From NCBI GenBank assembly GCA_964547975.1, contig CAZJRM010000013.1, forward strand, positions 1 through 42,296: a stretch of 42,296 bases of DNA. The letters run 5' to 3'. Positions 33,081 through 40,884 of the stretch are shown one piece after another. How positions within the stretch are numbered: the stretch's first letter is position 1; every line of letters begins with the position of its first letter. The position numbers were made by a program, and so were the translations under genes. Origin of the DNA: CAYJPV01 sp964547975 (lineage in GTDB: Bacteria > Acidobacteriota > Vicinamibacteria > Vicinamibacterales > JAKQTR01). The notes under the pieces were generated by a model, which was not told the origin of the DNA, ran no database searches, and saw nothing but the letters and a program-made list of their open reading frames with translations.

Positions 33081-34268
33081 ATGACCGATTCGGCACGCCG
33101 GTACGGCATCCACACGCGGGCCATCCACGCGGGCGAAGCTCCCGACCCCGGAACCGGGGCGCTCGTGCCCCCGCTTCACCTGGCCACGACGTATCACCTC
33201 GGCACGGCGGACAGCGGGGCGGCCATCTTCTCGGGAGAGAAAGAGGCCTACGTCTACACGCGATGGGGCAACCCCACGGTGGCGGCATTCCAGGAACGTG
33301 CAGCCAGCCTGGAAGGCGGGGAGGCCGCGCTGGCCACCGCGAGCGGCATGGCCGCAATCTCCACGACCCTGCTGAACGTGCTCAAGGCCGGCGACCACAT
33401 CGTCTCGGCGCAGGCGATCTACCCGAGCACGGTGCACTTCATGGCCCAGCAACTGGGCGCCCTCGGGATCGCGACGACCTTCGTCGACGCCACCGACACC
33501 GCAAAGGTCTTTGCGGCGGTGCGCCCCGAAACCAGAGTGATCTACCTCGAGACGCCAGGGAATCCCCTGCTGGCGCTGTGCGACCTCCGCGCCATCGCGG
33601 ACGCCGCCCGCGCCGCCGGCCTGATGACCATCTGCGACAACACGTTCGCGACGCCGGTGAATCAGCGGCCGCTCGAACTCGGGATCGACGTCGTGGTACA
33701 CAGCGCCACGAAGTACTTCTGCGGCCACGGGGACGCGATCGGCGGCCTGATCGTCGGGCGCAGGACCTTCATCGACGCCTGCCTGACGGAGCCGCTCCGG
33801 TACTACGGCGGCATCATGGCCCCGTTCAACGCGTATCTGATGATGCGCGGCACGCAGACGCTGCCGCTCCGCGTCGAGCGGCACAACGCGAACGCCATGG
33901 CGCTGGCCGACTGGCTCGAACACCATCCGGCGGTCGCCTGGGTGCGCTACCCGGGCCTGCCGTCGCACCCGCAGCACGAGTTGGCTCGGCGCCAGATGCC
34001 GGGCGGATTCGGCGGCATGGTGTGTTTCGAGGTGGCGGGCGGTCTGGACGCCGGCAAACGGCTGCTCGACGCGGTGCGGGTCTGCTCGCTCGCGGTCAGC
34101 CTCGGCGATACGCGGACCCTGATCACACACGCCGCGTCGACGACGCACAGCGTCGTCAGCCGCGAGTCGCGTCTGGCCCAGGGCGTGACCGACGGACTCG
34201 TTCGCCTGTCCGTGGGGTTGGAAGACGTGGACGACTTGAAGGCGGACCTGCAGGCCGGCCTGGAGTAG
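33081..34268 (+). CDS. Cys/Met-metabolism PLP-dependent enzyme (cystathionine/methionine gamma-lyase-like)
   Basis: Fold-type I PLP enzyme of the Cys/Met metabolism family, 395 residues, normal for gamma-lyases and gamma-synthases. The PLP lysine is Lys211 in HSATKYFCGHGD; phosphate-site residues YTRWGNPT and SGMAAIS, DNTFATP and the substrate-site loop SLGDTRTLITHAASTTHS are all present. The motif set suits methionine gamma-lyase, cystathionine gamma-lyase/synthase or O-acetylhomoserine sulfhydrylase; sequence alone does not decide. Cytoplasmic. It lies 21 bases before guaA on the same strand, probably co-transcribed. Purine-rich GAAGGA lies 12 bases upstream. Confidence 0.92.
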   Translation: MTDSARRYGIHTRAIHAGEAPDPGTGALVPPLHLATTYHLGTADSGAAIFSGEKEAYVYTRWGNPTVAAFQERAASLEGGEAALATASGMAAISTTLLNVLKAGDHIVSAQAIYPSTVHFMAQQLGALGIATTFVDATDTAKVFAAVRPETRVIYLETPGNPLLALCDLRAIADAARAAGLMTICDNTFATPVNQRPLELGIDVVVHSATKYFCGHGDAIGGLIVGRRTFIDACLTEPLRYYGGIMAPFNAYLMMRGTQTLPLRVERHNANAMALADWLEHHPAVAWVRYPGLPSHPQHELARRQMPGGFGGMVCFEVAGGLDAGKRLLDAVRVCSLAVSLGDTRTLITHAASTTHSVVSRESRLAQGVTDGLVRLSVGLEDVDDLKADLQAGLE

Positions 34269-34292
34269 CCCGCGACACGAGAGGATGGAGTG

Positions 34293-36110
34293 ATGCGTCA
34301 CGATGCGATTGCCGTCGTCGATTTCGGCGGCCAGTACGCCCACCTGATCGCCACCAAGATTCGCCGGCTGCACGTGCTGGCCGAAATCCGGCAGCCTGAA
34401 GACCCGATCGAGGCGTTCGCCGGCTACAAGGGCGTCATCCTCTCGGGAAGCCCGAGCCTCGCGTCGTTCGGCGAAGACTCCGCCTACAACAAGGCCATCT
34501 ACGATCTCGACGTCCCGATCATGGGCTTCTGCTTCGGACACCAGGAGATTGCCAAGCACTACGGCGGCACGGTGGTCCACGGGGGACGGGAATGGGGCCC
34601 CGCCGATCTCCACATCATCGCGGACTGCCCGGTGTTTGCGGGCCTCTCGGCGGTCGAACGGGTCTGGATGAGCCATTTCGATTCGGTGACGAGCGTCGGC
34701 CCCGGTTTCCACGAAGTCGGCTACTCCGACCTTGCCGGCGGACAGCCCCACCGGTTCGCGGCCATCGCGTCCGACACGCTCAGGCGCTACGGCGTGCAGT
34801 TCCATCCCGAAGTTGACGACACCGTTCATGGCGACGAGATGATCGGCAACTTCGTCCTCCGCATCTGCGGCTGCCGGCCCTCGTGGACGATGGCCCGCTA
34901 CATCGAGGAACGGATGGCCCTGGAGCGCGACCACATCGGCACCCAGAGCGTGTTCCTGCTGGTCTCCGGCGGCGTCGATTCGACCGTGGCGGCACGGCTG
35001 CTCGGCGAAGCCATCGGCGCGGACCGGCTGCACCTCCTCCACATCGACAACGGCCTCATGCGGAAGGACGAAAGCCGGTCGGTCATCGAGACGTTCGCGC
35101 AATTCGGACTCGACCGGAATCTGCACTTCGTGGATGCCAGCGAGACGTTTCTGACGGCGCTCGACGGCGTCGTCGAACCCGAACGAAAGCGCACCATCAT
35201 CGGCAACACCTTCGTCGAGGTCTTCGAGCGGGAAGCCCGAGCCCTGGGCATCGAGGGCCACCTGCTTGGCCAGGGCACCATCTATCCGGACACCATCGAA
35301 ACCGGCGGGACGAGGCGGGCGGACACGATCAAGACGCATCACAACCGGGTGCCGGTGATCGAACGCATGATCGCGCAGGGACGCGTCGTGGAACCGCTGG
35401 CGGACCTCTACAAGGTCGAGGTGCGTGAACTCGGCGAGACCCTGGGCCTGCCCCACCAGCTCGTGTGGCGCCACCCGTTCCCGGGCCCCGGGCTTGGCGT
35501 CCGGCTGCTCTGTTCGACGGGAGTCGAGACCCGCGAGGGATTCGACAAGACCGAGCCGAGCCTCGCCGCCGTCGCGGGAAGGTGCGGGATCGACGCGCTG
35601 GCGCTGCCCATCAAGTCGGTGGGCGTGAAAGCCGACCTGCGTTCGTACGAACACCCGGTGCTGCTCTCGGGCCACGAGGCCTTCGAGCGCCTCCTGGAAA
35701 TCGCGGCGGCCATCTTCGGTGAGGTGCCCGGCATCAACCGGTGCCTCTGGAATCTCGGCGCCACGGTGCCTCGCCGGGTCACGCCCCTCGCCGCGACCGT
35801 CACGCGGGAGCGCCTGGACCTGTTGCGCGAGGCGGATGCCCTCGTGATGCGCGGCCTCGAGCGCCACGGCATCTACGAGTCCATCTGGCAGTGCCCGACG
35901 GTGCTCGTCCCGATGAGCGTCGACGGAAACGGCCGCGAATTCGTCATCGTCCGACCGATCCACTCGGAACGGGCGATGACCGCCGTTCCGGCCAGCCTGC
36001 CGCCGGCGCTGCTCGACGAGTTGCGACAGCAGATCCTCGCCCTGCCGGGCGTCAGCGGGCTGGCACTCGACGTCACGACCAAACCGCCGGGCACGATCGA
36101 GTGGGAGTAG
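34293..36110 (+). CDS. guaA: GMP synthase (glutamine-hydrolysing), long eukaryote-like form
   Basis: Converts XMP to GMP using glutamine and ATP. A glutamine amidotransferase domain comes first: nucleophile Cys in GFCFGHQE (about residue 80), His/Glu in FHPEVDDT. The ATP pyrophosphatase domain follows, with P-loop SGGVDST (about 225-231) and HNRVPVIERM, then the C-terminal domain ending KPPGTIEWE. At about 605 residues it is some 80 longer than typical bacterial GuaA (about 525): the extra stretch lies between RSYEHPVLL and VIVRPIHSERAMTAVPA, and the layout around it resembles the human enzyme's C-terminal region. A GTG at 34290 is an alternative start; GAGAGG precedes both. Confidence 0.95.
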   Translation: MRHDAIAVVDFGGQYAHLIATKIRRLHVLAEIRQPEDPIEAFAGYKGVILSGSPSLASFGEDSAYNKAIYDLDVPIMGFCFGHQEIAKHYGGTVVHGGREWGPADLHIIADCPVFAGLSAVERVWMSHFDSVTSVGPGFHEVGYSDLAGGQPHRFAAIASDTLRRYGVQFHPEVDDTVHGDEMIGNFVLRICGCRPSWTMARYIEERMALERDHIGTQSVFLLVSGGVDSTVAARLLGEAIGADRLHLLHIDNGLMRKDESRSVIETFAQFGLDRNLHFVDASETFLTALDGVVEPERKRTIIGNTFVEVFEREARALGIEGHLLGQGTIYPDTIETGGTRRADTIKTHHNRVPVIERMIAQGRVVEPLADLYKVEVRELGETLGLPHQLVWRHPFPGPGLGVRLLCSTGVETREGFDKTEPSLAAVAGRCGIDALALPIKSVGVKADLRSYEHPVLLSGHEAFERLLEIAAAIFGEVPGINRCLWNLGATVPRRVTPLAATVTRERLDLLREADALVMRGLERHGIYESIWQCPTVLVPMSVDGNGREFVIVRPIHSERAMTAVPASLPPALLDELRQQILALPGVSGLALDVTTKPPGTIEWE

Positions 36111-36131
36111 GGACGGGCGCGCGGTGCGGAT

Positions 36132-36137
36132 TATGAT
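36132..36137 (+). promoter_or_regulatory. -10-like hexamer of the small membrane protein gene
   Basis: TATGAT, 6 bases before the ATG at 36144, the exact spacing expected for a leaderless mRNA. No ribosome site is present. Confidence 0.48.
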
Positions 36138-36143
36138 GTGCGC

Positions 36144-36320
36144 ATGAAGAACTTCTGCTGGGCACTTATTCTCCTGGCCGTCGCCGCCTTCGTCGCGGGC
36201 ACGTACCTCGCGTTCACGAAGACGACCTTCCTGCTCGAACCCTACGGCTACTGGCGCGGGGCCATGGGTTTGCTGATGTTCGCAATCGCCATCCGGCTGA
36301 TGGACGAGAGCCGCCGCTGA
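36144..36320 (+). CDS. 58-residue two-helix membrane protein
   Basis: A tiny protein with two hydrophobic segments (FCWALILLAVAAFVAGTYLAF and YWRGAMGLLMFAIAIRLM, the first shortened here at its ends) and a charged DESRR tail, so a small inner-membrane protein. No family recognised. I chose the ATG at 36144; a GTG two codons earlier overlaps nothing but sits next to the -10-like element. Its stop is directly followed by the ATG of the glycosidase gene (TGA then ATG), so the two are translationally coupled. Confidence 0.7.
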   Translation: MKNFCWALILLAVAAFVAGTYLAFTKTTFLLEPYGYWRGAMGLLMFAIAIRLMDESRR

Positions 36321-37301
36321 ATGACCGATGCCGCACCGTCCCGCCCGAGGCAATCCCGCCTCGAGGCGTGGTACGAGCGATGGGCGTTCCCGCCGCCGAA
36401 GACTCCCCGCGGAACGCCGGCTCGACCGTTCCCGGCTTCGACGCCGTTCGTCCGCGGCGTCAACCTGCCGTGGCTGACCTACGGGTGCGACTTCGGCGCG
36501 AGCGCCTGGACGCCGGCGGGCGGCCTGTCCGCGCCGGCGACCCGCGACGCCTTGCGCGCCCACTTGGCGGCACAAGCTGACGCCGGCTTCGACGTGGTGC
36601 GCTGGTTCGTGTTCTGCGACGGCCGCGCCGGCATCAGCCTGTCACCCGACGGTCGGCCCGGAGGTCTCGACCCGTGGGTCGAGCGGGATTTCGACGTCGC
36701 GCTCGTCGAACTGCAGCGGGCGGGACTGCGCGCGATCTTCGTCCTCTTCGACTTCCTGCTCGCCGCGCCCCGGCGAATCCTCCACGGGGTCGCGATGGGC
36801 GGCCACGCGGATTGGATCGCCCGCGCGGATGCGCGAGGCGCTCTCCTCGACAACGTCGTGGGCCCGCTCGCCAGTCTGTACGGTCACGATGCGCCGATCG
36901 CGGCGTGGGATGTGCTGAACGAACCCGAGTGGATCGCGCCAGGCGCCGCGCGGGAGTTCCTGTCCGCCGCGGCCCGGCGTCTGCACGAATCGAGCCCGTT
37001 CCCGGTCACGGTCGGGCTGGCCTCCGCCGCGGGTTTCCCCCTCGTCGTCGACGCCGACCTGGACCTGTACCAAGTGCACTGGTACGACGGGCACGAACTC
37101 CGCCACCCGCTGTCGACCCCCGTCTCACACTTCGAGCTCGATCGACCCGTCCTGCTTGGTGAGTACCCGACGTCTGGGTCGCGGCGGACCGCAGCGGAGA
37201 TTGTCGACACAGCGAAGCGCGCCGGCTATGCCGGCGCGTTTGCCTGGTCCGCACTGGCGGCTGACGCGGCGTCGGGACTGCAGCGTGCCGCGTCCGGCTG
37301 A
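36321..37301 (+). CDS. clan GH-A (GH5-like) glycoside hydrolase
   Basis: Retaining beta-glycosidase-like protein of 326 residues with a TIM-barrel layout. The general acid is Glu201 in WDVLNEPEW (strand 4), and the nucleophile is probably Glu281 in VLLGEYPT (strand 7), the pairing expected for clan GH-A. The N terminus (about 1-45) is basic and proline-rich with no signal peptide, so the enzyme seems cytoplasmic or non-classically exported. Substrate could be a mannan, glucan or small glycoside. It follows a mini membrane protein without a gap. Its stop codon lies inside the palindrome at 37290-37311. Confidence 0.82.
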   Translation: MTDAAPSRPRQSRLEAWYERWAFPPPKTPRGTPARPFPASTPFVRGVNLPWLTYGCDFGASAWTPAGGLSAPATRDALRAHLAAQADAGFDVVRWFVFCDGRAGISLSPDGRPGGLDPWVERDFDVALVELQRAGLRAIFVLFDFLLAAPRRILHGVAMGGHADWIARADARGALLDNVVGPLASLYGHDAPIAAWDVLNEPEWIAPGAAREFLSAAARRLHESSPFPVTVGLASAAGFPLVVDADLDLYQVHWYDGHELRHPLSTPVSHFELDRPVLLGEYPTSGSRRTAAEIVDTAKRAGYAGAFAWSALAADAASGLQRAASG

Positions 37302-37311
37302 AGCCGGACGC
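37290..37311. repeat. compact palindrome at the end of the glycosidase gene
   Basis: GCGTCCGGCT (37290-37299) and AGCCGGACGC (37302-37311) are perfect inverted repeats two bases apart. The TGA stop of the glycosidase lies across the centre. Identical arms occur at 2448-2493, opened there by an insertion. Confidence 0.75.
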
Positions 37312-37321
37312 CGCTCGGACG

Positions 37322-37346
37322 CGGGGACTGGCCTCAGCCAGCCCCG
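37322..37346. terminator. second hairpin in the convergent gap
   Basis: CGGGG-A-CTGGC (37322-37332) pairs with GCCAGCCCCG (37337-37346) over CTCA, with one bulged A. Together with the palindrome just left of it, it separates the convergent glycosidase and formiminotransferase genes and is a likely two-way terminator, though without T-runs. Confidence 0.45.
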
Positions 37347-37356
37347 TCATTGATAC

Positions 37357-38271
37357 TCAGCCCCGGCCGCCGAGGATCGCGTCGAGCCGGTTCTCGACCA
37401 CGTCGTCGAGCGAGAAGCCGAAGATCTGCAGGTAGTGCTGCGCGGACTCCAGCAAGGCCCGCTGGGGCACCAGCCCCACCATTTCCACGCGACTGACGCC
37501 AGCCCCGAATCGCCGCAACTCCGTCTTCATCGCCTCGAGGATGCGATACAACGGGGTCGCCTGGAAGTTGCTGACCGTGATGTTCAGCAACGCTTCGTTG
37601 CGCGTCCTGTCGAGCGCCGGATAGAAATGCACGCCTGGCAGCCCGGTCGCCGGGTTGGACAGGACCTCGGACACCCACTCGGCCGCGTCTTCGTGCGGCG
37701 TCGTGAGGTAGGCCTTGAAGTTCACGATCGGCAGGCGCGCGCCGATAATCGTCGCTCCCTTCTCCGGGGGAAACACGTCGGGACCGAAATCGGGCTTCCA
37801 GGCCGGGTCGGTCATCTTGGCGGCGAAACCCTCGTACTCGCCCTCGCGGATATTCTCGATATCACGCCGCGCCTTGGTGCGCGCCGACTCGGCAAACAGA
37901 TACACCGGCACCTGGAATCGCTGGGCGACCTGCTCCGCGAACTGCACCGACCACTCCACCGCGGTGGCCACGGGCGCGTCACGCAGCGCCACGAACGGGA
38001 AGACGTCGACTGCCCCGATGCGGGGGTATTCCCCCTGGTGCTGGCGCATGTCGATCTTCTCGAGCGCCTCTTCGTAGAGAACGAATCCGCCCTGGAAGAT
38101 CGCATCCTTCCGGCCGGTGAACGAGAAGTTGGTCCGGTTGCGGACCTGGTCCATCGACACGTCGAGGACGACGAGCCCCGGCACCCGTTCGAGCTTTTCC
38201 TGGAGCGCCTCGACGAAGGCCTGGTCGCGTCCTTCGCAAATGTTCGGAACGACGGAGATGATCTGCGACAT
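37357..38271 (-). CDS. ftcD: glutamate formimidoyltransferase
   Basis: Transfers the formimino group of N-formimino-L-glutamate to tetrahydrofolate, a step in histidine breakdown. The 304-residue length matches the stand-alone transferase (N- and C-terminal FTCD subdomains), without the cyclodeaminase. Family motifs: VPNICEGRD near the N terminus, HQGEYPRIGAVDVFPF (active-site region, about residues 79-94), YLFAESARTKARRDIENIREGEYEG, and KAYLTTPHEDAAEWVSE. It is the last gene of the decarboxylase operon, 9 bases after the OadB-like gene, whose stop overlaps its ribosome site TAGGAG. No other histidine-degradation genes are in the window. Confidence 0.92.
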   Translation of the reverse strand: MSQIISVVPNICEGRDQAFVEALQEKLERVPGLVVLDVSMDQVRNRTNFSFTGRKDAIFQGGFVLYEEALEKIDMRQHQGEYPRIGAVDVFPFVALRDAPVATAVEWSVQFAEQVAQRFQVPVYLFAESARTKARRDIENIREGEYEGFAAKMTDPAWKPDFGPDVFPPEKGATIIGARLPIVNFKAYLTTPHEDAAEWVSEVLSNPATGLPGVHFYPALDRTRNEALLNITVSNFQATPLYRILEAMKTELRRFGAGVSRVEMVGLVPQRALLESAQHYLQIFGFSLDDVVENRLDAILGGRG

Positions 38272-38280
38272 CGTGTGCTC

Positions 38281-40014
38281 CTAGAAAAGGCCGAGGAAGA
38301 CGCCGGCGGCAATCGCCGAACCAATCACGCCGGCGACGTTCGGCCCCATGGCGTGCTGCAGGAGATAGTTGGACGGGTCTTCGGCCTGGCCGACCATGTG
38401 GGCGACGCGGGCCGAGTCGGGAACGGCCGAGACGCCGGCCGCGCCAATGAGCGGATTGACCTTGTCCGCGCTGAACACGTTCATGATCTTCGCAAACAGC
38501 ACCCCGCCGGCCGTCGCCGTGCCGAAGGCCACGCAGCCCAGCGCGAAGATCATGACCGATTGCTTCGTCAGGAAGACGCCGGCTGACGTCGACGCCCCAA
38601 CGGCCAGCCCCAGGAGGATCGTGCAGATGTCCAGCATGCTGTTGGCGGCCGTCTTCGCCAGGCGCCCCGTGACGCCCGATTCCTTGAGCAGGTTCCCGAA
38701 GAACAGCGTCCCGAGCAGCGGCAGGCCGCCAGGCGCGAGCATCGTCGTCACCATCAGGCCCATGATCGGAAACACAATCTTCTCGAACCGGGACACCTTG
38801 CGGCCAGGTTTCATCCGGATGAGCCGCTCTTCTCTCGACGTCAGCAGCTTCATGATCGGCGGCTGGATGATCGGCACCATCGCCATGTAGCTGTAGGCCG
38901 AGATCGCGATCGGGCCGATGAGCGACGGCGCGAGACGGCTGGCGGTGAAGATCGCCGTCGGGCCGTCAGCTCCCCCGATGATGCCGATGGCGGCGGCACT
39001 CTGGGGCGAGAAGCCGAGCCAGAGAGCGCCGATGAACGTCAGGAAGATCCCAATCTGCGCCGCGGCCCCGAGCAGCAGGCTCTTGGGGTTCGACAGGAGC
39101 GCCGAGAAATCGGTCATCGCGCCGATCCCGAGGAAGATGAGCGGCGGGAACACGCCGGCGCGCACGCCGTAGTAGATGATTCCCAGGACGCTGTTGCCGC
39201 CGGTGTTGAAGACGTACTCGTGCGACACCGGGTCGATCATGTAGAGCGAGACGCTGTTGAAAATCGACAGCGGCATCGGGATGTTGCCCACGAGGATGCC
39301 GAAGCCGATCGGCACGAGGAGCAGCGGCTCGTAGTCTTTCGAGATGGCCAGATAGAGGAACAGCAGGCCCACCAGTACCATCACCAGGTTGCCCCAGGTG
39401 AGGTTCGCGATGCCGCTGCTCTGCACCACCTGGTCCAGGTATCCCGTGATGTCGCCGGTTCGGATGTCCTTGGCGAAGAAGCCCTGCTCGAACTGCGTCA
39501 CGAAACCCAGGCTCTCGTTCGCGCCGACCGTGACGACGGTGTAGATGCCCGCCACGACGCCGTCGGCGTTGAACAGGCGGCCCTTGGCCGCGCGCTTGAG
39601 CACGTGCGAATCGAGATGCTGCCCGCCCTTGTCGATCCGGAAGTAGCTGCCCGACGGCTCCGCCCTGAACGGCAGGTAGCGGATGCCGAGGGATGGCAGG
39701 CTCACGTGGTCGACATCCGCGAGCGAGCGTCCCTCGATGTAGCCGGTGACCCGCACGACGGTCTCGAAGTCGTCGGCGTGCACCGCGACGAACGTTCCGA
39801 TCTCCCGTTCGAGCCGGTCGTGCAGCACGCCGGTCGTCGCGGACGGCCCGAGATAGTCGTTCTTCATGCCGTCCTGCGTGCCCTTATGGATACGCAGGTA
39901 CTCCGCCGACGGATCGAACGTGACACCGAAGGTGGGGCGCGGGGCCGCGCCGGCGGCGTGGGTCGAGCCCAGCCACGCCAGCAGCCCGAATGCGACGAGG
40001 ACGAGTCGTTTCAC
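38281..40014 (-). CDS. Na+-translocating decarboxylase beta subunit with exported N-terminal domain
   Basis: Membrane pump subunit of the OadB/MmdB/GcdB family, which decarboxylates carboxybiotin and moves sodium outward. The family portion starts near residue 200 (GIANLTWGNLVMVLVGLLFLYLAI) and includes the essential Asp350 in IIGGADGPTAIFT (equivalent to Asp203 of the Klebsiella subunit) and the SMLDICTILLGLAVGAST helix. Normal family length is about 430 residues; here it is 577. The extra 190 residues carry a signal peptide (1-23) and two similar repeats (YLRIHKGTQ near 39 and YFRIDKGGQ near 124) that should face the periplasm. Starts with GTG after TAGGAGG. Biotin carrier gene 9 bases upstream. 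Confidence 0.92.
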   Translation of the reverse strand: MKRLVLVAFGLLAWLGSTHAAGAAPRPTFGVTFDPSAEYLRIHKGTQDGMKNDYLGPSATTGVLHDRLEREIGTFVAVHADDFETVVRVTGYIEGRSLADVDHVSLPSLGIRYLPFRAEPSGSYFRIDKGGQHLDSHVLKRAAKGRLFNADGVVAGIYTVVTVGANESLGFVTQFEQGFFAKDIRTGDITGYLDQVVQSSGIANLTWGNLVMVLVGLLFLYLAISKDYEPLLLVPIGFGILVGNIPMPLSIFNSVSLYMIDPVSHEYVFNTGGNSVLGIIYYGVRAGVFPPLIFLGIGAMTDFSALLSNPKSLLLGAAAQIGIFLTFIGALWLGFSPQSAAAIGIIGGADGPTAIFTASRLAPSLIGPIAISAYSYMAMVPIIQPPIMKLLTSREERLIRMKPGRKVSRFEKIVFPIMGLMVTTMLAPGGLPLLGTLFFGNLLKESGVTGRLAKTAANSMLDICTILLGLAVGASTSAGVFLTKQSVMIFALGCVAFGTATAGGVLFAKIMNVFSADKVNPLIGAAGVSAVPDSARVAHMVGQAEDPSNYLLQHAMGPNVAGVIGSAIAAGVFLGLF

Positions 40015-40023
40015 ACGCGCCTC

Positions 40024-40530
40024 CTACAACGTCGTCATCTTGGGCCGCGCCACTTCGACCAGCAGGTCCCCCTCGCCGATCGAATCGCCATCCCTGACGT
40101 AGATCTTCGACACCGAGCCGGCGTAGGGCGAAGTGATGGCGTTCTCCATCTTCATCGCCTCCATGATGAGCAGGGCTTGTCCGGCGGCGACGGTGTCGCC
40201 TTCCTTGACCTTGATCGACACGACCAGGCCGGGCATGGGCGCCACGATCCCGCCTTCGCCCTTCGCGGGCGGCGCGTGCCGGGGAGCCGCCGGAGCCGGG
40301 GCTGCGGTGGCCTTCGCGGGCGCCGCCGGAGCGGCCGGTGCCACCGGTGCCGAACCCTGGGCGGCTGTCGGGGCCTTCGCCGCCTCCGCCGTCACCCGGC
40401 GCCGGCCGAGCTGGACCAGGTCCACGTCGTATTCTTTGCCATCGACGATGACGGTGGCGCGCTCGTGGGTCAGTTCCTTGACCTCCGCCTGGTACTCCCG
40501 GCCGCCGATCCGCAGTATGTGCTGACTCAT
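40024..40530 (-). CDS. biotin carboxyl carrier protein of the decarboxylase
   Basis: A 168-residue biotin carrier. The C-terminal biotinyl domain (about 92-168) has the attachment motif EAMKMEN with biotin on Lys127, preceded by PMPGLVVSIKVKEGDTV. An alanine/proline-rich flexible linker (about 50-90) separates it from a small N-terminal beta domain (LRIGGREYQAEVKEL). Such free-standing carriers are the gamma/C subunits of methylmalonyl-CoA and glutaconyl-CoA decarboxylases. It shuttles the carboxyl group from the carboxyltransferase to the membrane subunit. GGGAGAG is the ribosome site. Confidence 0.95.
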   Translation of the reverse strand: MSQHILRIGGREYQAEVKELTHERATVIVDGKEYDVDLVQLGRRRVTAEAAKAPTAAQGSAPVAPAAPAAPAKATAAPAPAAPRHAPPAKGEGGIVAPMPGLVVSIKVKEGDTVAAGQALLIMEAMKMENAITSPYAGSVSKIYVRDGDSIGEGDLLVEVARPKMTTL

Positions 40531-40552
40531 GTCGGGTCTCTCCCGGTCGTTC

Positions 40553-40876
40553 TCAGTACTGAGGCGCAGCCCGCCTGATCGTCAGGCGCGCGCCAGGCTT
40601 GCGCAGGTACAGCTTCTGTTCCACGGCGAGCACCGCCGCGATCACGGCCAGCACATCGTCCGGCACCGGTTCACCGAGTGGCAGGTCCGGCCGCGGCGCC
40701 GGCGCGGGTTCGAGCGCCGCGGGCGCCGTGGCCGAAGCGCCGTGCCCCTCTTCGCCCCACGAGATGCGGCGCGCGATCCGGCTGAACAGGTGGATGAACA
40801 GGATGCAGAGCACCAGGCCGATGAAGACCACCACCATGCCGAGGCCGGTGACGATCCAGGCTTCGAGTTGGGACAT
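40553..40876 (-). CDS. OadG-family small membrane subunit
   Basis: A 107-residue protein with one N-terminal membrane helix (WIVTGLGMVVVFIGLVLCILFIHLF) preceded by a short polar tail, then an alanine/proline-rich linker and a conserved DDVLAVIAAVLAVEQKLYL segment. This is the layout of the gamma/delta subunits of sodium-pump decarboxylases, which hold the complex together and bind the carboxyltransferase. It lies 8 bases after the carboxyltransferase gene; GAGGTAG provides the ribosome site. Confidence 0.9.
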   Translation of the reverse strand: MSQLEAWIVTGLGMVVVFIGLVLCILFIHLFSRIARRISWGEEGHGASATAPAALEPAPAPRPDLPLGEPVPDDVLAVIAAVLAVEQKLYLRKPGARLTIRRAAPQY

Positions 40877-40884
40877 GGTCTACC

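Noticed and set aside
32091..36575. Minus-strand open frame of 1494 codons
   Set aside because: It is antisense to the PLP enzyme, guaA and the glycosidase and crosses several genes; it results from the lack of stop codons in GC-rich antisense frames.
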